Source of the DNA: Occallatibacter riparius
Lineage (GTDB): Bacteria > Acidobacteriota > Terriglobia > Terriglobales > Acidobacteriaceae
Assembly (NCBI RefSeq): GCF_025264625.1
Contig: NZ_CP093313.1
Location: 1,302,001 to 1,366,000, forward strand
Reading direction: 5' to 3'
DNA: 64,000 bases
Positions 18,060-26,881 of the stretch are shown here, one piece after another. The position numbers and the translations under genes were made by a program. The notes under the pieces are model-generated. The model had not been told where the DNA came from, searched no databases, and saw nothing but the letters and a program-made list of their open reading frames with translations. Positions within the stretch are counted from its first letter, which is position 1. Every line of letters begins with the position of its first letter.

Positions 18060-18121
18060 ATGCAGGTCCTTCGACTGCGTTGGGCGCAAAAGCGCGCCGA
18101 ACTCCGCTCAGGATAACGGCC
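18060..18121 (+). repeat. Dispersed repeat R1, copy B
   Basis: This copy has the pattern GCAGGTCCTTCGACTGCG...AACTCCGCTCAGGATAACGGCC, in the same orientation as copy A 460 bases away. It lies between the GIY-YIG remnant and the end of gcvT. Confidence 0.7.
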
Positions 18122-18142
18122 GTTATGGGGTACGGCTTCGAT

Positions 18143-19288
18143 CTACTTCTTCGCGCGCTTGTAGAACGGGATGGGCACCTGCTTGGCGCGGACCTGATTG
18201 GCGCGTACTTGGACCAGGACATCGCTGCCGCTGGCGGCGACTTCTGCCGGAACGAGCGCCATGGCGATGTTGGTCTTGAGGAATGGCGCGGGCGAGCCAG
18301 ATGTGACTACGCCAATCTCTTTGCCTTCAAGGTCGAGGACCGGATAGCCGTCACGACCGATGCCGCGGTCGACCATCTCGAGGCCGATTACCTTGCGCTT
18401 CGGGCCGCCCGAATCGCGCACGGCCAGCAGAGCGTCGCGGCCGATGAAATCGCCCTTGTCGATCTTGAGGAAGCGGTCGAGGCCGGGTTCGAGCGCGTTG
18501 ATCTCCTCGCCGATTTCATGGCCGTAGAGGCTCATGCCTGCTTCGAGGCGCAGCGTGTTGCGCGCGCCGAGGCCGCAGGGGCGGATGGCGAACTCCGAGC
18601 CCGCATCCATGAGCGCGTCCCACATCTTCACGGTGGTGGCTTCGTCGCTGGGAGTGTAGACCTCGAAGCCGTCTTCGCCGGAGTAGCCGGTGCGCGCAAT
18701 GAGCACATTCGGTATGCCTGCAACTGTGCCCCAAGTGAACCAATAGTTCTTGATGGCTGCTAGATCGACCTTGGTGAGCTTCTGCAGGGTTTCAACGGCG
18801 CGCGGTCCCTGGACGGCGATCTGCGAGTAGTGCGGCGAGTAGTCGCTGACGTGCGCGCCCGGACGCGAGCCCACCTGCTGGCGGATCCACGCGTAGTCCT
18901 TGTCTTTGGTGCCGGCATTGACGACGAGCAGCCAGTCGTTCTGGCCGAGGCGATGTACGAGGATGTCATCGACGAAGGTACCCTGCGGAGTGAGCAGCGC
19001 GGAGTAGTGCGCCTGGCCGTCCTTGAGCTTCGTGACATCGTTCATGGTGAGGTACTGCACGGTGTCCATGGCGTTGGGGCCGCGGAACTGGATCTCGCCC
19101 ATGTGGCTGACGTCGAAGAGGCCCACACCGGTGCGCACCGCCATGTGTTCGGCGATAAGGCCGCCGCCATTGCCGGGATACTCCACCGGCATGTCCCAGC
19201 CGCCGAAGTCCACCATCTTGGCTTTGAGAGCGCGGTGGGTGGCGTTGAGGGCGGTCTTCTTCAGCGTAGGCGCGACAGAGGTGCTCAT
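18143..19288 (-). CDS. gcvT: Aminomethyltransferase (glycine cleavage system T protein)
   Basis: GcvT transfers the methylene group from the aminomethyl-lipoyl H protein to tetrahydrofolate, releasing ammonia. The 381-residue protein shows MVDFGGWDMPVEY near the N-terminus, TGVGLFDVSHMGEI, the folate-binding region ending TGYSGEDGFE, and GLGARNTLRLEAGMSLYGHEI. AAGGGAA precedes the ATG. The genes for the H and P proteins usually follow in the same operon, but here gcvT is alone and the next thing downstream is a repeat and a pseudogene. Confidence 0.96.
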   Translation of the reverse strand: MSTSVAPTLKKTALNATHRALKAKMVDFGGWDMPVEYPGNGGGLIAEHMAVRTGVGLFDVSHMGEIQFRGPNAMDTVQYLTMNDVTKLKDGQAHYSALLTPQGTFVDDILVHRLGQNDWLLVVNAGTKDKDYAWIRQQVGSRPGAHVSDYSPHYSQIAVQGPRAVETLQKLTKVDLAAIKNYWFTWGTVAGIPNVLIARTGYSGEDGFEVYTPSDEATTVKMWDALMDAGSEFAIRPCGLGARNTLRLEAGMSLYGHEIGEEINALEPGLDRFLKIDKGDFIGRDALLAVRDSGGPKRKVIGLEMVDRGIGRDGYPVLDLEGKEIGVVTSGSPAPFLKTNIAMALVPAEVAASGSDVLVQVRANQVRAKQVPIPFYKRAKK

Positions 19289-19418
19289 AAGTTCCCTTTC
19301 GTGGCGCGCAGGAGCGGGGCCCGCGCGGTTCCTTCACAACGATAGGGACCCGGGACCGACGAGGTCAAACCCGCGGGGCGCGCTTACCATCTACTGAGAG
19401 GCGAGGAAGGCAGTTGCC

Positions 19419-19589
19419 ATGAATGCGGTTCGCGGGATTCTGCTTTTCGGGATGGGCGTGTTCGCGCTCTACAAGGGCTGGACGATCCACACCGGCGAGA
19501 AGGCGTGGTTTGCGTATGCACTGGGCCTGGCAGCGATTGCACTCGGCATCTGGCGGCTGTTGCGGCGTCCGGACAAGCCGTTGATTTAG
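19419..19589 (+). CDS. Small membrane protein (56 residues)
   Basis: The ATG is preceded by a good AGGAAGG site and opens a 56-residue frame starting MNAVRGILLFGMGVFALYKG. It has two hydrophobic segments (about 5-18 and 31-46) and a basic C-terminus, RLLRRPDKPLI. It is divergent from gcvT and 62 bases upstream of the DUF2339 gene. No family is recognised. The ribosome binding site and clean topology support a real gene. Confidence 0.6.
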   Translation: MNAVRGILLFGMGVFALYKGWTIHTGEKAWFAYALGLAAIALGIWRLLRRPDKPLI

Positions 19590-19651
19590 CCGGTCGCCGT
19601 GTGATCTATGCTTCAGCCGGGCCGCCGGCGTTGATGTAGAGTGTAGGACAC

Positions 19652-21547
19652 ATGAATTCCGAGGAATCCAGTGCACTTGAACAGCAGGTTCGCGATCTGA
19701 CTGCGCGCGTGTGGCAGATGGAGCTGGCGCTGCAGGCTCAGGGAATTCTGGAATCGCCTGCGGCCCCGGTACAGGCCGCCGCGCCGCCTGCTGAGCAGAC
19801 AGCTCCTGCGCCGCCCGTCGCGCCTGCGGCTGCACCTTTTGCCGCACCGACAAGCGTTGAGCCGGCCGCTCAGACCGCCCCCTGGGTGACTGCTTTGCCG
19901 AGTTGGACGCGCACCGAGTCGGCTCCAGCGAAAGATACGCAATCGCTCGAAACGCGGATCGGATCGCAGTGGTTCAACCGCGTGGGCATACTGGCCATGC
20001 TTATCGGCGTGGCATGGTTTCTGAAGCTTGCGTTCGATAATCACTGGATTGGGCCGCTGGGGCGGGTGCTAATCGGGCTTTTGGGCGGGGCTGCTCTCAT
20101 TGCGTGGTCGGAGCGCTTCCACAAGCGCGGCTTCAGCATCTTCTCTTATTCGCTGAAGGCGATTGGAAGCGGCACGCTCTATCTCTCGGTCTGGGCGGCG
20201 TTCTCGGTCTATGCGTTGATCTCCGGGCCGGTCGCGTTTGTGGCTATGATCGCGGTCACTGGATTCAACGGGTTCATGTCGTGGATACAGGATGCGGAGT
20301 TGCTGGCGCTGTACGCCATCGCCGGCGGACTGAGCACACCTCTGCTGGTTTCGACGGGCGAGAACCACGAGGTTGCGCTGTTCACGTATCTGCTGATTCT
20401 GGATGTGGCCGTGCTGGTGCTGGTGGCGCTGCGGCCGTGGTCAAGGCTGCTGTTCGCCACATACACGGGCACGTGCCTGCTGGTACTGGGCTGGTCGATT
20501 GAGTACTATTCGCAGGCGCAGGCGGGACGGACGGCGATTTTCTTTGCATGCTTCTTCCTGATCTTTGCGTTCGCGCCGCGGCTGGTGCGGCTGCGTGATG
20601 GCGCGGAGTCCGCATGGGATCAGCTTGCGGTGACAGCGCTGCCTCTTATCAATGCCGCGCTGGGCTTCATTGCTTTCTACTTCCTGCTTGACCCGTTTGC
20701 TACCCAATGGGCTGGGCCGTGGCTGGCGGTTGGTTTCGCGGCGTTCTATCTAGGTATGCTGCGGTTGCCCGCGATAGGCGTGATGCGAGCGGGAGGCCCG
20801 CTGCTTTCAGGGCTGCATCTTGCCGCCGCGGTGGTGTTCATCACGATCGCCATTCCGCTCAAGACGCAGGGGCGCTGGCTCACCATCGGCTGGCTGGTGG
20901 AGGGCGCGGTTCTGATGGCGCTGGCAAGCCGGTTGCGGTCGATGCTGCTGCGCGTGCTGGCTCTGATCTGTTTATGCCTGGGTGTGATGGCGCTGCTGGT
21001 AGTGAATCCTTCGGCGTCGCTTACGCCTGTCTTCAACCAGCGGTTTGGTACTTATATCGTGGGCATCGCAGCGTTCGCCGTGGTGGCGTGGGTGGCGTCG
21101 CATGCGCGCGATGAATCGCAGACCGATGCGGGACTGAGCTGGCAGGGGATCGCCGGCGCATCGGTGTTGATCATTAACGCGCTGATCCTGATCGCGGCCG
21201 GGTGGGAGATTCACAGCTTCTGGTGGTACCTGAGCTGGCGCGGAGACATGGAGAATTTCCATGATTACCGAATGTATGCGCAGTTTACGTATTCGGCGTT
21301 CTTCATGCTGTTTGGCGCGGCCCTGTTGAGCGTCGGTTTCTGGCGGCGTTCGCAGTTCCTGCGGTGGCAGGCGCTTTTTCTGCTGGCTGTATCGATAGGG
21401 AAGGTGTTCATCTTCGACATGGGTGAACTCAGGCAGGGCTTCAGAGTCCTGAGCTTTATCGGCCTCGGCGCTCTGCTGCTAGGAGTGAGTTTCGTCTATC
21501 AGCGCGACCTGCTGCACCTGCGCGAGAAGGGGAACGAGAGCCCGTGA
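19652..21547 (+). CDS. DUF2339 multi-pass membrane protein
   Basis: The 631-residue protein begins with a short coiled-coil-like stretch (EQQVRDLTARVWQMELAL) and a Pro/Ala-rich linker. GSQWFNRVGILAMLIGVAWFLKLAF follows, diagnostic of DUF2339, and then more than 15 membrane segments. Function is not known. Its stop codon overlaps the ATG of a DUF3999 gene (ATGA), a pairing seen in many bacteria, so the two products probably act together in the envelope. Confidence 0.88.
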   Translation: MNSEESSALEQQVRDLTARVWQMELALQAQGILESPAAPVQAAAPPAEQTAPAPPVAPAAAPFAAPTSVEPAAQTAPWVTALPSWTRTESAPAKDTQSLETRIGSQWFNRVGILAMLIGVAWFLKLAFDNHWIGPLGRVLIGLLGGAALIAWSERFHKRGFSIFSYSLKAIGSGTLYLSVWAAFSVYALISGPVAFVAMIAVTGFNGFMSWIQDAELLALYAIAGGLSTPLLVSTGENHEVALFTYLLILDVAVLVLVALRPWSRLLFATYTGTCLLVLGWSIEYYSQAQAGRTAIFFACFFLIFAFAPRLVRLRDGAESAWDQLAVTALPLINAALGFIAFYFLLDPFATQWAGPWLAVGFAAFYLGMLRLPAIGVMRAGGPLLSGLHLAAAVVFITIAIPLKTQGRWLTIGWLVEGAVLMALASRLRSMLLRVLALICLCLGVMALLVVNPSASLTPVFNQRFGTYIVGIAAFAVVAWVASHARDESQTDAGLSWQGIAGASVLIINALILIAAGWEIHSFWWYLSWRGDMENFHDYRMYAQFTYSAFFMLFGAALLSVGFWRRSQFLRWQALFLLAVSIGKVFIFDMGELRQGFRVLSFIGLGALLLGVSFVYQRDLLHLREKGNESP

Positions 21548-22803
21548 GAACCGCGGCCTGGTTGCTGCTGGCCGCGGCGGCGGTTCCGGCAGCCGATATT
21601 CACTACTTTCGCTATACGAGGCCGGTCGAGGCGACGAGCGCTAACGGGCAGGCATGCGTTGCGATTGATCCGGCGGTGTTTGCGCATGCGGCTCCCGGGC
21701 TTGCGGATCTGCGGCTCTACAACGGAGCCAGCGAGGTTCCGTATGCACTCCGGGTGGCGAGTTCGCCGACGGTTGCCGCTGTGGATGTGGCTGCGCTGAA
21801 TGCGGGCAGCAGCGGCGGCGCAACGGTGTTCGACGCGGCGATGCCGGAAGGAAGCTACTCCGACGTTTCACTTTCGATCAAAGCGCAGGACTTCATCGCG
21901 AGCGTGGCGGTTTCAGGCAGCCAGGCGCAAGGGCCGGGGAAGCTGGAGACAAAGCTCGGCACGTTCACCATCTTCGATCTGACGAAGCAGCGGCTGGGGC
22001 GCAGTACCGTGCTGCATCTGCCGCAATCGGATTTCCGGATTCTGCACTTCCGGATCGATGGGCCGGTCAAGCCGGGCGAGATTGGCGGAGTGACGGTGGG
22101 TCCGGCGCGGAGCGGGGATCCGAAGTATGCAGTGGTTGCGGAGTCTGCGAAGGTGACGCGGGACGGACACGCATCGGTGATCGAGTTCGATGTGCCGGAT
22201 AACACGCCGGTGGACCGGATCGTGTTTGTGCCGGGAGCGCATCCGGCTAACTTCAGCCGGGATTTTGCGATCAGTGTGAAGCCGAAGAAGCAGCCTGCGG
22301 CCGGAGAGGAAAGCGGGCGCGAGGTGCCGCTCTCGGGCGGGAATGTGGAACGGGTCCATCGTGCTGATGGCGGACACCGCATCGATGTGGAGAATCTGAC
22401 GGCGGTTGCTCCTGGATGGGCTCCGGAGGGCGGGGCTCACTGGAAGGTCAGGTTGGAGAACGGCGACGATGCGCCGGTGGACTGGCGGTCGGTTCGGCTG
22501 GAGATGCTGGAGCGGAGCCTGTGCTTCGATGCTGCGCCGGGCGCGGCTTACACCCTGTACTATGGCGATCCGGCTCTGTCTGCGCCGCAGTACGACTATG
22601 CGCGGCTGTTTGCTGCACAGCCGGGAGCGGCGACGGCCAAGCTCGGCGGAGAGAGCGCGAATCCCGGTTTCAAGGCGCGGCCGGACGCGCGTCCTTTCAC
22701 GGAGCGGCATCCGGCGCTGTTATGGATTGCGCTGGGCGCGGTGGTGCTGGTGCTGGGCGGCGTGGCGCTGAGGTCGGTGAAGCTGACGAACCCGGCGGAG
22801 TGA
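21544..22803 (+). CDS. DUF3999 exported membrane-anchored protein
   Basis: This 419-residue protein has a signal peptide (first ~17 residues), a large beta-rich periplasmic part starting HYFRYTRPVEATSANGQ and LADLRLYNGASEVPYALR, and one C-terminal membrane segment (about 393-410). This matches the DUF3999 layout. It overlaps the DUF2339 gene by four bases and ends two bases before the convergent gene at 22806. Confidence 0.82.
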   Translation: MRTAAWLLLAAAAVPAADIHYFRYTRPVEATSANGQACVAIDPAVFAHAAPGLADLRLYNGASEVPYALRVASSPTVAAVDVAALNAGSSGGATVFDAAMPEGSYSDVSLSIKAQDFIASVAVSGSQAQGPGKLETKLGTFTIFDLTKQRLGRSTVLHLPQSDFRILHFRIDGPVKPGEIGGVTVGPARSGDPKYAVVAESAKVTRDGHASVIEFDVPDNTPVDRIVFVPGAHPANFSRDFAISVKPKKQPAAGEESGREVPLSGGNVERVHRADGGHRIDVENLTAVAPGWAPEGGAHWKVRLENGDDAPVDWRSVRLEMLERSLCFDAAPGAAYTLYYGDPALSAPQYDYARLFAAQPGAATAKLGGESANPGFKARPDARPFTERHPALLWIALGAVVLVLGGVALRSVKLTNPAE

Positions 22804-22805
22804 GC

Positions 22806-23237
22806 CTAGCGGCGCTTGGCGCGCCAGAAGGAACTGACGGAGAGGTAGAGGAAGACCAGCGTGAGAGCGGCGAAGACCAGGAACTTGGAGTGGTCGGGGC
22901 CGTGGGCATAGTCGGCGTGGAGCTTCCAGGCCCAGTTGCCGAAGAGGATGACGAAGAGGAAGAAGAAGGCTCCGGTGACTTCGAGGAAGACGATGCCGCC
23001 GACGCGGCGGAAGGGCTTGATGAAGCCGCCCATGCCTCGGCCGACGCTGACGGCTGCAACTCCTGCTTTCTTCGCGGTTTGGCTGACGGAGGGGCTGGTT
23101 GTGGCGGGTCCGCCGGCACCAGCGACCGGGGCCGAAGGAGCCGAGGAGGACGTGGCGGCATTGAGGCTCTGGCCGGCCATGCGTCCCGCAACGCGGAGTC
23201 CAACGCCGAGATAGCGGCCAACGGTCTGCGGTTTCAT
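22806..23237 (-). CDS. Hypothetical membrane protein
   Basis: This is a 143-residue protein of no recognised family. The first ~75 residues are Ala/Ser/Pro-rich. Two membrane segments follow (about 81-102, VFLEVTGAFFFLFVILFG, and 118-135) and the protein ends in a basic SFWRAKRR. It is convergent with the DUF3999 gene, only two bases apart. Both the codon use and the two strong hydrophobic helices support a real protein. Confidence 0.6.
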   Translation of the reverse strand: MKPQTVGRYLGVGLRVAGRMAGQSLNAATSSSAPSAPVAGAGGPATTSPSVSQTAKKAGVAAVSVGRGMGGFIKPFRRVGGIVFLEVTGAFFFLFVILFGNWAWKLHADYAHGPDHSKFLVFAALTLVFLYLSVSSFWRAKRR

Positions 23238-23380
23238 CCCGTCTATGATGTTAGCAGCGAGGCAGGTAAGCCGCGATCAGGCGCTCGGGTTGCCGTTCTT
23301 CGCTGCCGGAAGTAAGGTAGATTGAACACTCAAAATTCGTTCGCGCAGGTGAGAGCGCGGCGGCCGCCCGGAGGTAGGTT

Positions 23381-23692
23381 TTGAATTCTCGTTTGCGCGA
23401 ACTGATTCAGCAGCTGGGCGAGGCCATTCACGAATCCGTCATTGAGAGCGAGCAGATTGCGGGCGTGGTGCAGGACATCCGGAAGCACGGATTCGACGTG
23501 CTGCTGATGCTGGAGGCCACGATCGGGCTGAACGAAGTCTCGTCGAAAGAGTCGGATGCGGAGGATGCCGAGGGCGAAGGCGAGGAGGCCGCGCCGTTCA
23601 GCCAGACCGACCGCGACTGGCTGCGCTCGCTGCGGATCTCGGTCGAAGGCGACTACGACGAAGAGGAATCGGCAGAGGGCGAAGGCGAGTAG
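23381..23692 (+). CDS. Small acidic hypothetical protein
   Basis: A TTG start is set by GGAGGT seven bases upstream. The 103-residue product has a helical N-terminal part (RLRELIQQLGEAIHESVIESEQIAGVVQDIRK) and a very acidic C-terminus. Function is unknown. The acidic tail and lack of a signal suggest a cytoplasmic protein. Confidence 0.6.
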   Translation: MNSRLRELIQQLGEAIHESVIESEQIAGVVQDIRKHGFDVLLMLEATIGLNEVSSKESDAEDAEGEGEEAAPFSQTDRDWLRSLRISVEGDYDEEESAEGEGE

Positions 23693-23895
23693 CGCGGCCG
23701 GGGCTCGGCGGTCCAGCCTGTTTACAAATGAGTTACTTTATGGATTTGGCGCTCACTCGCGTCTTCGCTTAAGCTTCGTAATTTATTCGCGATAGGGGCG
23801 AAAATCGCGAGTTTGTCTGTTTAGGATTGAGGCTTATTTTCAGTTAGTTAAAAGCACAATTGGACTCGACCAGTCCGCAAAACGAAATTTAGCTG
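23693..23895. other. AT-rich intergenic stretch with a small inverted repeat
   Basis: This stretch is clearly more AT-rich than its surroundings. It contains a 7-bp inverted repeat TCGCGAT/ATCGCGA (23787-23793 / 23804-23810). No gene is seen. It marks the left edge of the accessory stretch. Confidence 0.4.
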
Positions 23896-24345
23896 TTATT
23901 TTTCTGGTAAACCGTCTTGGGCTTTCCGAGCGGGTCGGCCTCGGGGAGATTGCTGGCGCGGAAGGGCGACCAGGGCGGCACGGGCGATCGACATCAGCTT
24001 GACGGCCTCCTCAGCCCGGATGGTTTTGATCAGCGCGGCATGCGCAGCGCAGGCGATGAAAGCCTGGATATTCCCCTCAGAAGTGAGAAACGGCATGGCC
24101 GTGCGATAGGCTTGGGCAGCGTGTTCTTCAGCCTTGAACGCGACTACTCCTTTGGCCAGGTCCGCGGCAAGAGTCTGTTGGTACGCGCGACGGCAGTTGT
24201 GAACAGCGTCTTTGAGGGACATGACGGGCGTGGCGCTGGAGGCTGCGGGCTGGGTCGACGTTTCCGTGGCTTCCACGGGCGCAGCCGCGGCGGAGGCGGA
24301 GGAGTAGAGCGGTACGGCCTTGGTTTCGGTGACTGGATCTGACAT
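23896..24345 (-). CDS. Hypothetical Ala-rich protein
   Basis: The first ~40 residues of this 149-residue protein are low-complexity Ala/Ser/Thr. An all-helical core follows (about 43-130), including AYRTAMPFLTSEGNIQAFIACAAHAALI. I recall similar 'AMP..G..NI..FIAC' segments in uncharacterised acidobacterial proteins, but this has not been checked here. AGGAG precedes the ATG. Thirty bases further upstream its leader contains a terminator-like hairpin. Function is unknown. Confidence 0.6.
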   Translation of the reverse strand: MSDPVTETKAVPLYSSASAAAAPVEATETSTQPAASSATPVMSLKDAVHNCRRAYQQTLAADLAKGVVAFKAEEHAAQAYRTAMPFLTSEGNIQAFIACAAHAALIKTIRAEEAVKLMSIARAALVALPRQQSPRGRPARKAQDGLPEK

Positions 24346-24373
24346 TTTGGTTCTCCTGTTGAGGGCAAAAGAA

Positions 24374-24410
24374 AACGCCCACCGGTAGCCGGCGGGCGTC
24401 GTTTTTCTTC
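24374..24410. terminator. Terminator-like hairpin in the leader of the Ala-rich gene
   Basis: An 11-bp stem with one mismatch (24375-24385 / 24389-24399) has an A-rich 5' flank and T-rich 3' flank on both strands. On the minus strand it would sit between the promoter and the start codon, as in an attenuator. On the plus strand there is no upstream gene for it to terminate. Confidence 0.55.
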
Positions 24411-24591
24411 TCTATATCTAGTGTGGCAGATTTGATCGGAAATCGGCAATTATTTTTCCACATTTTGTGGTGATTAGATTGTGTGGGTTAGGTGCATTTT
24501 CCACAGGTCGGGGGCTTGACAAGATTTCGCAAGGCTTCCGTGAAGCGGTCAAACTCTGGATTCTTTGGAGGCGTTTGCATGAGGGTATTGT

Positions 24592-25374
24592 ATGCCTGAG
24601 ATTTTCAAAGAAGCGAAGCTAAAGATCCAGCGGGCCGAAAAGCACATCAATGACCTCAATCGAATGATCGATGCTTTTGTCGCAGGAAGAAACCACGAAG
24701 TCTTCATTGAGCACGATTCTGATGGAGGAGATGATTTGCTCAAAGTTAAAGCCATTTCCTCGCTCCCTGACGACTTCGCAATGGTTCTCGGCGATGCCGT
24801 CCACAATCTGCACACTGCTCTGGATTTCGTCATCAACGAGATCGAGTTTCGGACGACTGGTGAGATGACCGACCACACCAAATTTCCCATTTACCCGACC
24901 TGGCAGACCCTTGTAGGTGCCGTTAATGGCGGATTTAAAAAGAAAGCCCCCAAAGAGGTCATCGACTGCATTGTGCAGGTGGTACAGCCTTACATCACTG
25001 GAAATGGCGAAACCCTTTACGGTTTGCACCGCATGGACATTGCGGACAAGCACCAACTCCTGCTAACTAAGGCGGAATTCAACTTCATCAACGGCATTTG
25101 CTACGAAGACGACGCTGGCATCGAAAACGCGCTGGACACATGGCTTGTCATTCCCGGCAAGGTCGCCTCGATGAGGCTTTCCGGGTGCAGAAATGCGAAG
25201 ATTACAAACCAAGGAAATGCGGCCTACAGGATAATGTTCGACCAACCTCGGCCGTTCACGTGTTCCCACCCGTTCGCGCACCAAGAAGTGATTTGGGTAC
25301 TCTACTGCCTCTGGGGGCTCGTTGGTCGCACCATCGGAGAGATTGAGAGAGCATACGCCCTCAGCCAAATCTAA
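24592..25374 (+). CDS. Hypothetical protein with GDxxHNLxxALD motif
   Basis: In this 260-residue soluble protein the N-terminus is helical (FKEAKLKIQRAEKHINDLNRMIDAF), and VLGDAVHNLHTALDFVINEI resembles a motif (GDxxHNLRxALDHL) that I associate with uncharacterised proteins in patchy genomic contexts. A second conserved-looking segment is LHRMDIADKHQLLL. No function is proposed. Its base composition is more AT-rich than the core genes, which suggests acquisition by transfer. Confidence 0.65.
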   Translation: MPEIFKEAKLKIQRAEKHINDLNRMIDAFVAGRNHEVFIEHDSDGGDDLLKVKAISSLPDDFAMVLGDAVHNLHTALDFVINEIEFRTTGEMTDHTKFPIYPTWQTLVGAVNGGFKKKAPKEVIDCIVQVVQPYITGNGETLYGLHRMDIADKHQLLLTKAEFNFINGICYEDDAGIENALDTWLVIPGKVASMRLSGCRNAKITNQGNAAYRIMFDQPRPFTCSHPFAHQEVIWVLYCLWGLVGRTIGEIERAYALSQI

Positions 25375-25588
25375 ATAGTGCCGCCCTGTCACGGCTCCAT
25401 CAATCTTCATGATCTCCCCCCATGGTGCGCCAAGTATGTTGTTGCCAGATTTCCACAGGCGCTTCGAGATGGTTGTTCCAGTCGAGCGGAAAATGGGGGG
25501 AACAGTCGTCAAAAGAGATGAGTTGGCGGCAATCATTCATTCATCGGGCGGGTGGTAAATTTAGGCTGAGAGCAGCTCAGTTTCCCCC

Positions 25589-26158
25589 ATGGCCAAACAC
25601 TTCCCCAGCATGGAGCCAACTCATCGCGAGTTTATCTCGCGACAGCGCATATTTTTCACCGCGTCAGCGGCGCGCACCGGACGGGTAAATGTCTCTCCTA
25701 AGGACTCCGCTGCGCTGCGCGTCCTCTCTCCGAATCAGGTGGTTTATCTCGACATGACGGGCAGCGGCAACGAGACTGCGGCGCATCTGCTGGCCGATGG
25801 ACGGCTGACGCTGATGTTCTGCGCCTTCGAGGGCGCACCGCTCATTCTGCGACTGTATGGCCGCGGACGGGTGCTGGCGCGTGGCAGCGCGGAGTATGGG
25901 GAATTGCTGGGCACGGAGTTTGGCAATGAGGAGCGACCTGGCACCCGGCAAATGTTCGTGCTGGACGTGGAGAGCGTGCAAACCTCGTGCGGTTACGGCG
26001 TGCCGTTGTTCGATTACGTCGAGGACCGGGATACGCTAACGCGCTGGGCTGCTGCCAAGGGCGATGTTGGGCTCCGCGAATACTGGCATGCGAAAAACAT
26101 GGCCAGCATCGATGGGTTCCCGACTGGGCTGGTGGACTCAGAATCGCCGGTGTCGTAA
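25589..26158 (+). CDS. Pyridoxamine 5'-phosphate oxidase-like FMN-binding protein
   Basis: The protein is 189 residues long. The N-terminal half has the split-barrel pattern of the PNPOx-like superfamily: QRIFFTASAA, GRVNVSPKD, VVYLDMTGSGNETAAHLLADGRLTLMFCAFEG, ILRLYGRGRVL. Members bind flavin and reduce or bind diverse substrates; a precise role cannot be assigned. The C-terminal SCGYGVPLFDYVEDRDTL segment is typical of a subgroup of small stand-alone members. Confidence 0.8.
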   Translation: MAKHFPSMEPTHREFISRQRIFFTASAARTGRVNVSPKDSAALRVLSPNQVVYLDMTGSGNETAAHLLADGRLTLMFCAFEGAPLILRLYGRGRVLARGSAEYGELLGTEFGNEERPGTRQMFVLDVESVQTSCGYGVPLFDYVEDRDTLTRWAAAKGDVGLREYWHAKNMASIDGFPTGLVDSESPVS

Positions 26159-26215
26159 GAGGGTGGTGCGCCCGGCGTACTTCCGGGAGGGCGACAAACC
26201 TCCCTTGACCGCCCT

Positions 26216-26557
26216 TCAGCGTATCCCGCCCCGTGTCCCCTTCAGCCTGAGCCAGTTGTCGTACGTCGATTCGATCTCGTCCAGTGGCGTGTCGAACCAT
26301 CGGTCCCATTCCTGGGCCGATAGTCGGAGTCCGTGGCTGATCTCGTTCAAGCAGTTGTTGATAGCAAGGAAACCGATGCTATTTTCCGCGTGGTCGTCAA
26401 TGTTCGGCCATCGTGCGATTTGATCCTGGAGTTCGTGCGGTTCCAAACCCAGGCGAGCATGCTTCTCCGACTCATGGATATGTGCAGCCGCAGCCTTCAT
26501 GCACCTGAGCACGATCTCCTTTTCTCTCGCCGACAATCTTTGGAATCCCATATTCAT
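26216..26557 (-). CDS. Hypothetical protein
   Basis: This is a 113-residue, soluble, helical, charged protein of no recognised family. It starts MNMGFQRLSAREKEIVLRCMKAAAAHI and ends LRLKGTRGGIR. Aromatic residues cluster in WDRWFDTPLDEIESTYDNW. It lies in the accessory stretch, convergent with the flavoprotein gene. Confidence 0.5.
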   Translation of the reverse strand: MNMGFQRLSAREKEIVLRCMKAAAAHIHESEKHARLGLEPHELQDQIARWPNIDDHAENSIGFLAINNCLNEISHGLRLSAQEWDRWFDTPLDEIESTYDNWLRLKGTRGGIR

Positions 26558-26881
26558 GCAGCTTCGAGTTTACGTTGCTGTCATTGCTATAAGACGGTGT
26601 TGCCGCCGATTCTGAAATAACGAAAAATAAGGGCGGATCCCTCCAGTTCCCCTTCGCTGCGTTCGGGGTGTGGTCGGGATGACACCTCCTGGGGGAGCGG
26701 GTTTCTTGTCAGACAATCAGATTCCCGGGAGATGGCAGAAACAAAAACAGAGGGCTCGGATGGAAGAGGTCGTGCTTTCCCACCCTTCGTGCGACCTGCT
26801 GCGCGAAGGATGGGGCTCCGGAGACGCCGTCGTATAGTTAATTCTGATTTCAATTCGTCAGCCTAGATTCCGGGGAGAGTG
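26558..26881. other. Intergenic stretch holding two repeat remnants
   Basis: Most of these ~320 bases consist of an R1-like segment (about 26631-26685, ending CGGGATGACACC) and an R3-like segment (about 26776-26818, CCCACCCTTCG...GCGAAGGATGGGG). No gene is seen. Confidence 0.5.
26776..26818. repeat. Dispersed repeat R3, copy
   Basis: An imperfect inverted repeat of the form CCCACCCTTCG...CGAAGGATGGGG. It is related to the better conserved copy at 49128-49172. Confidence 0.5.
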
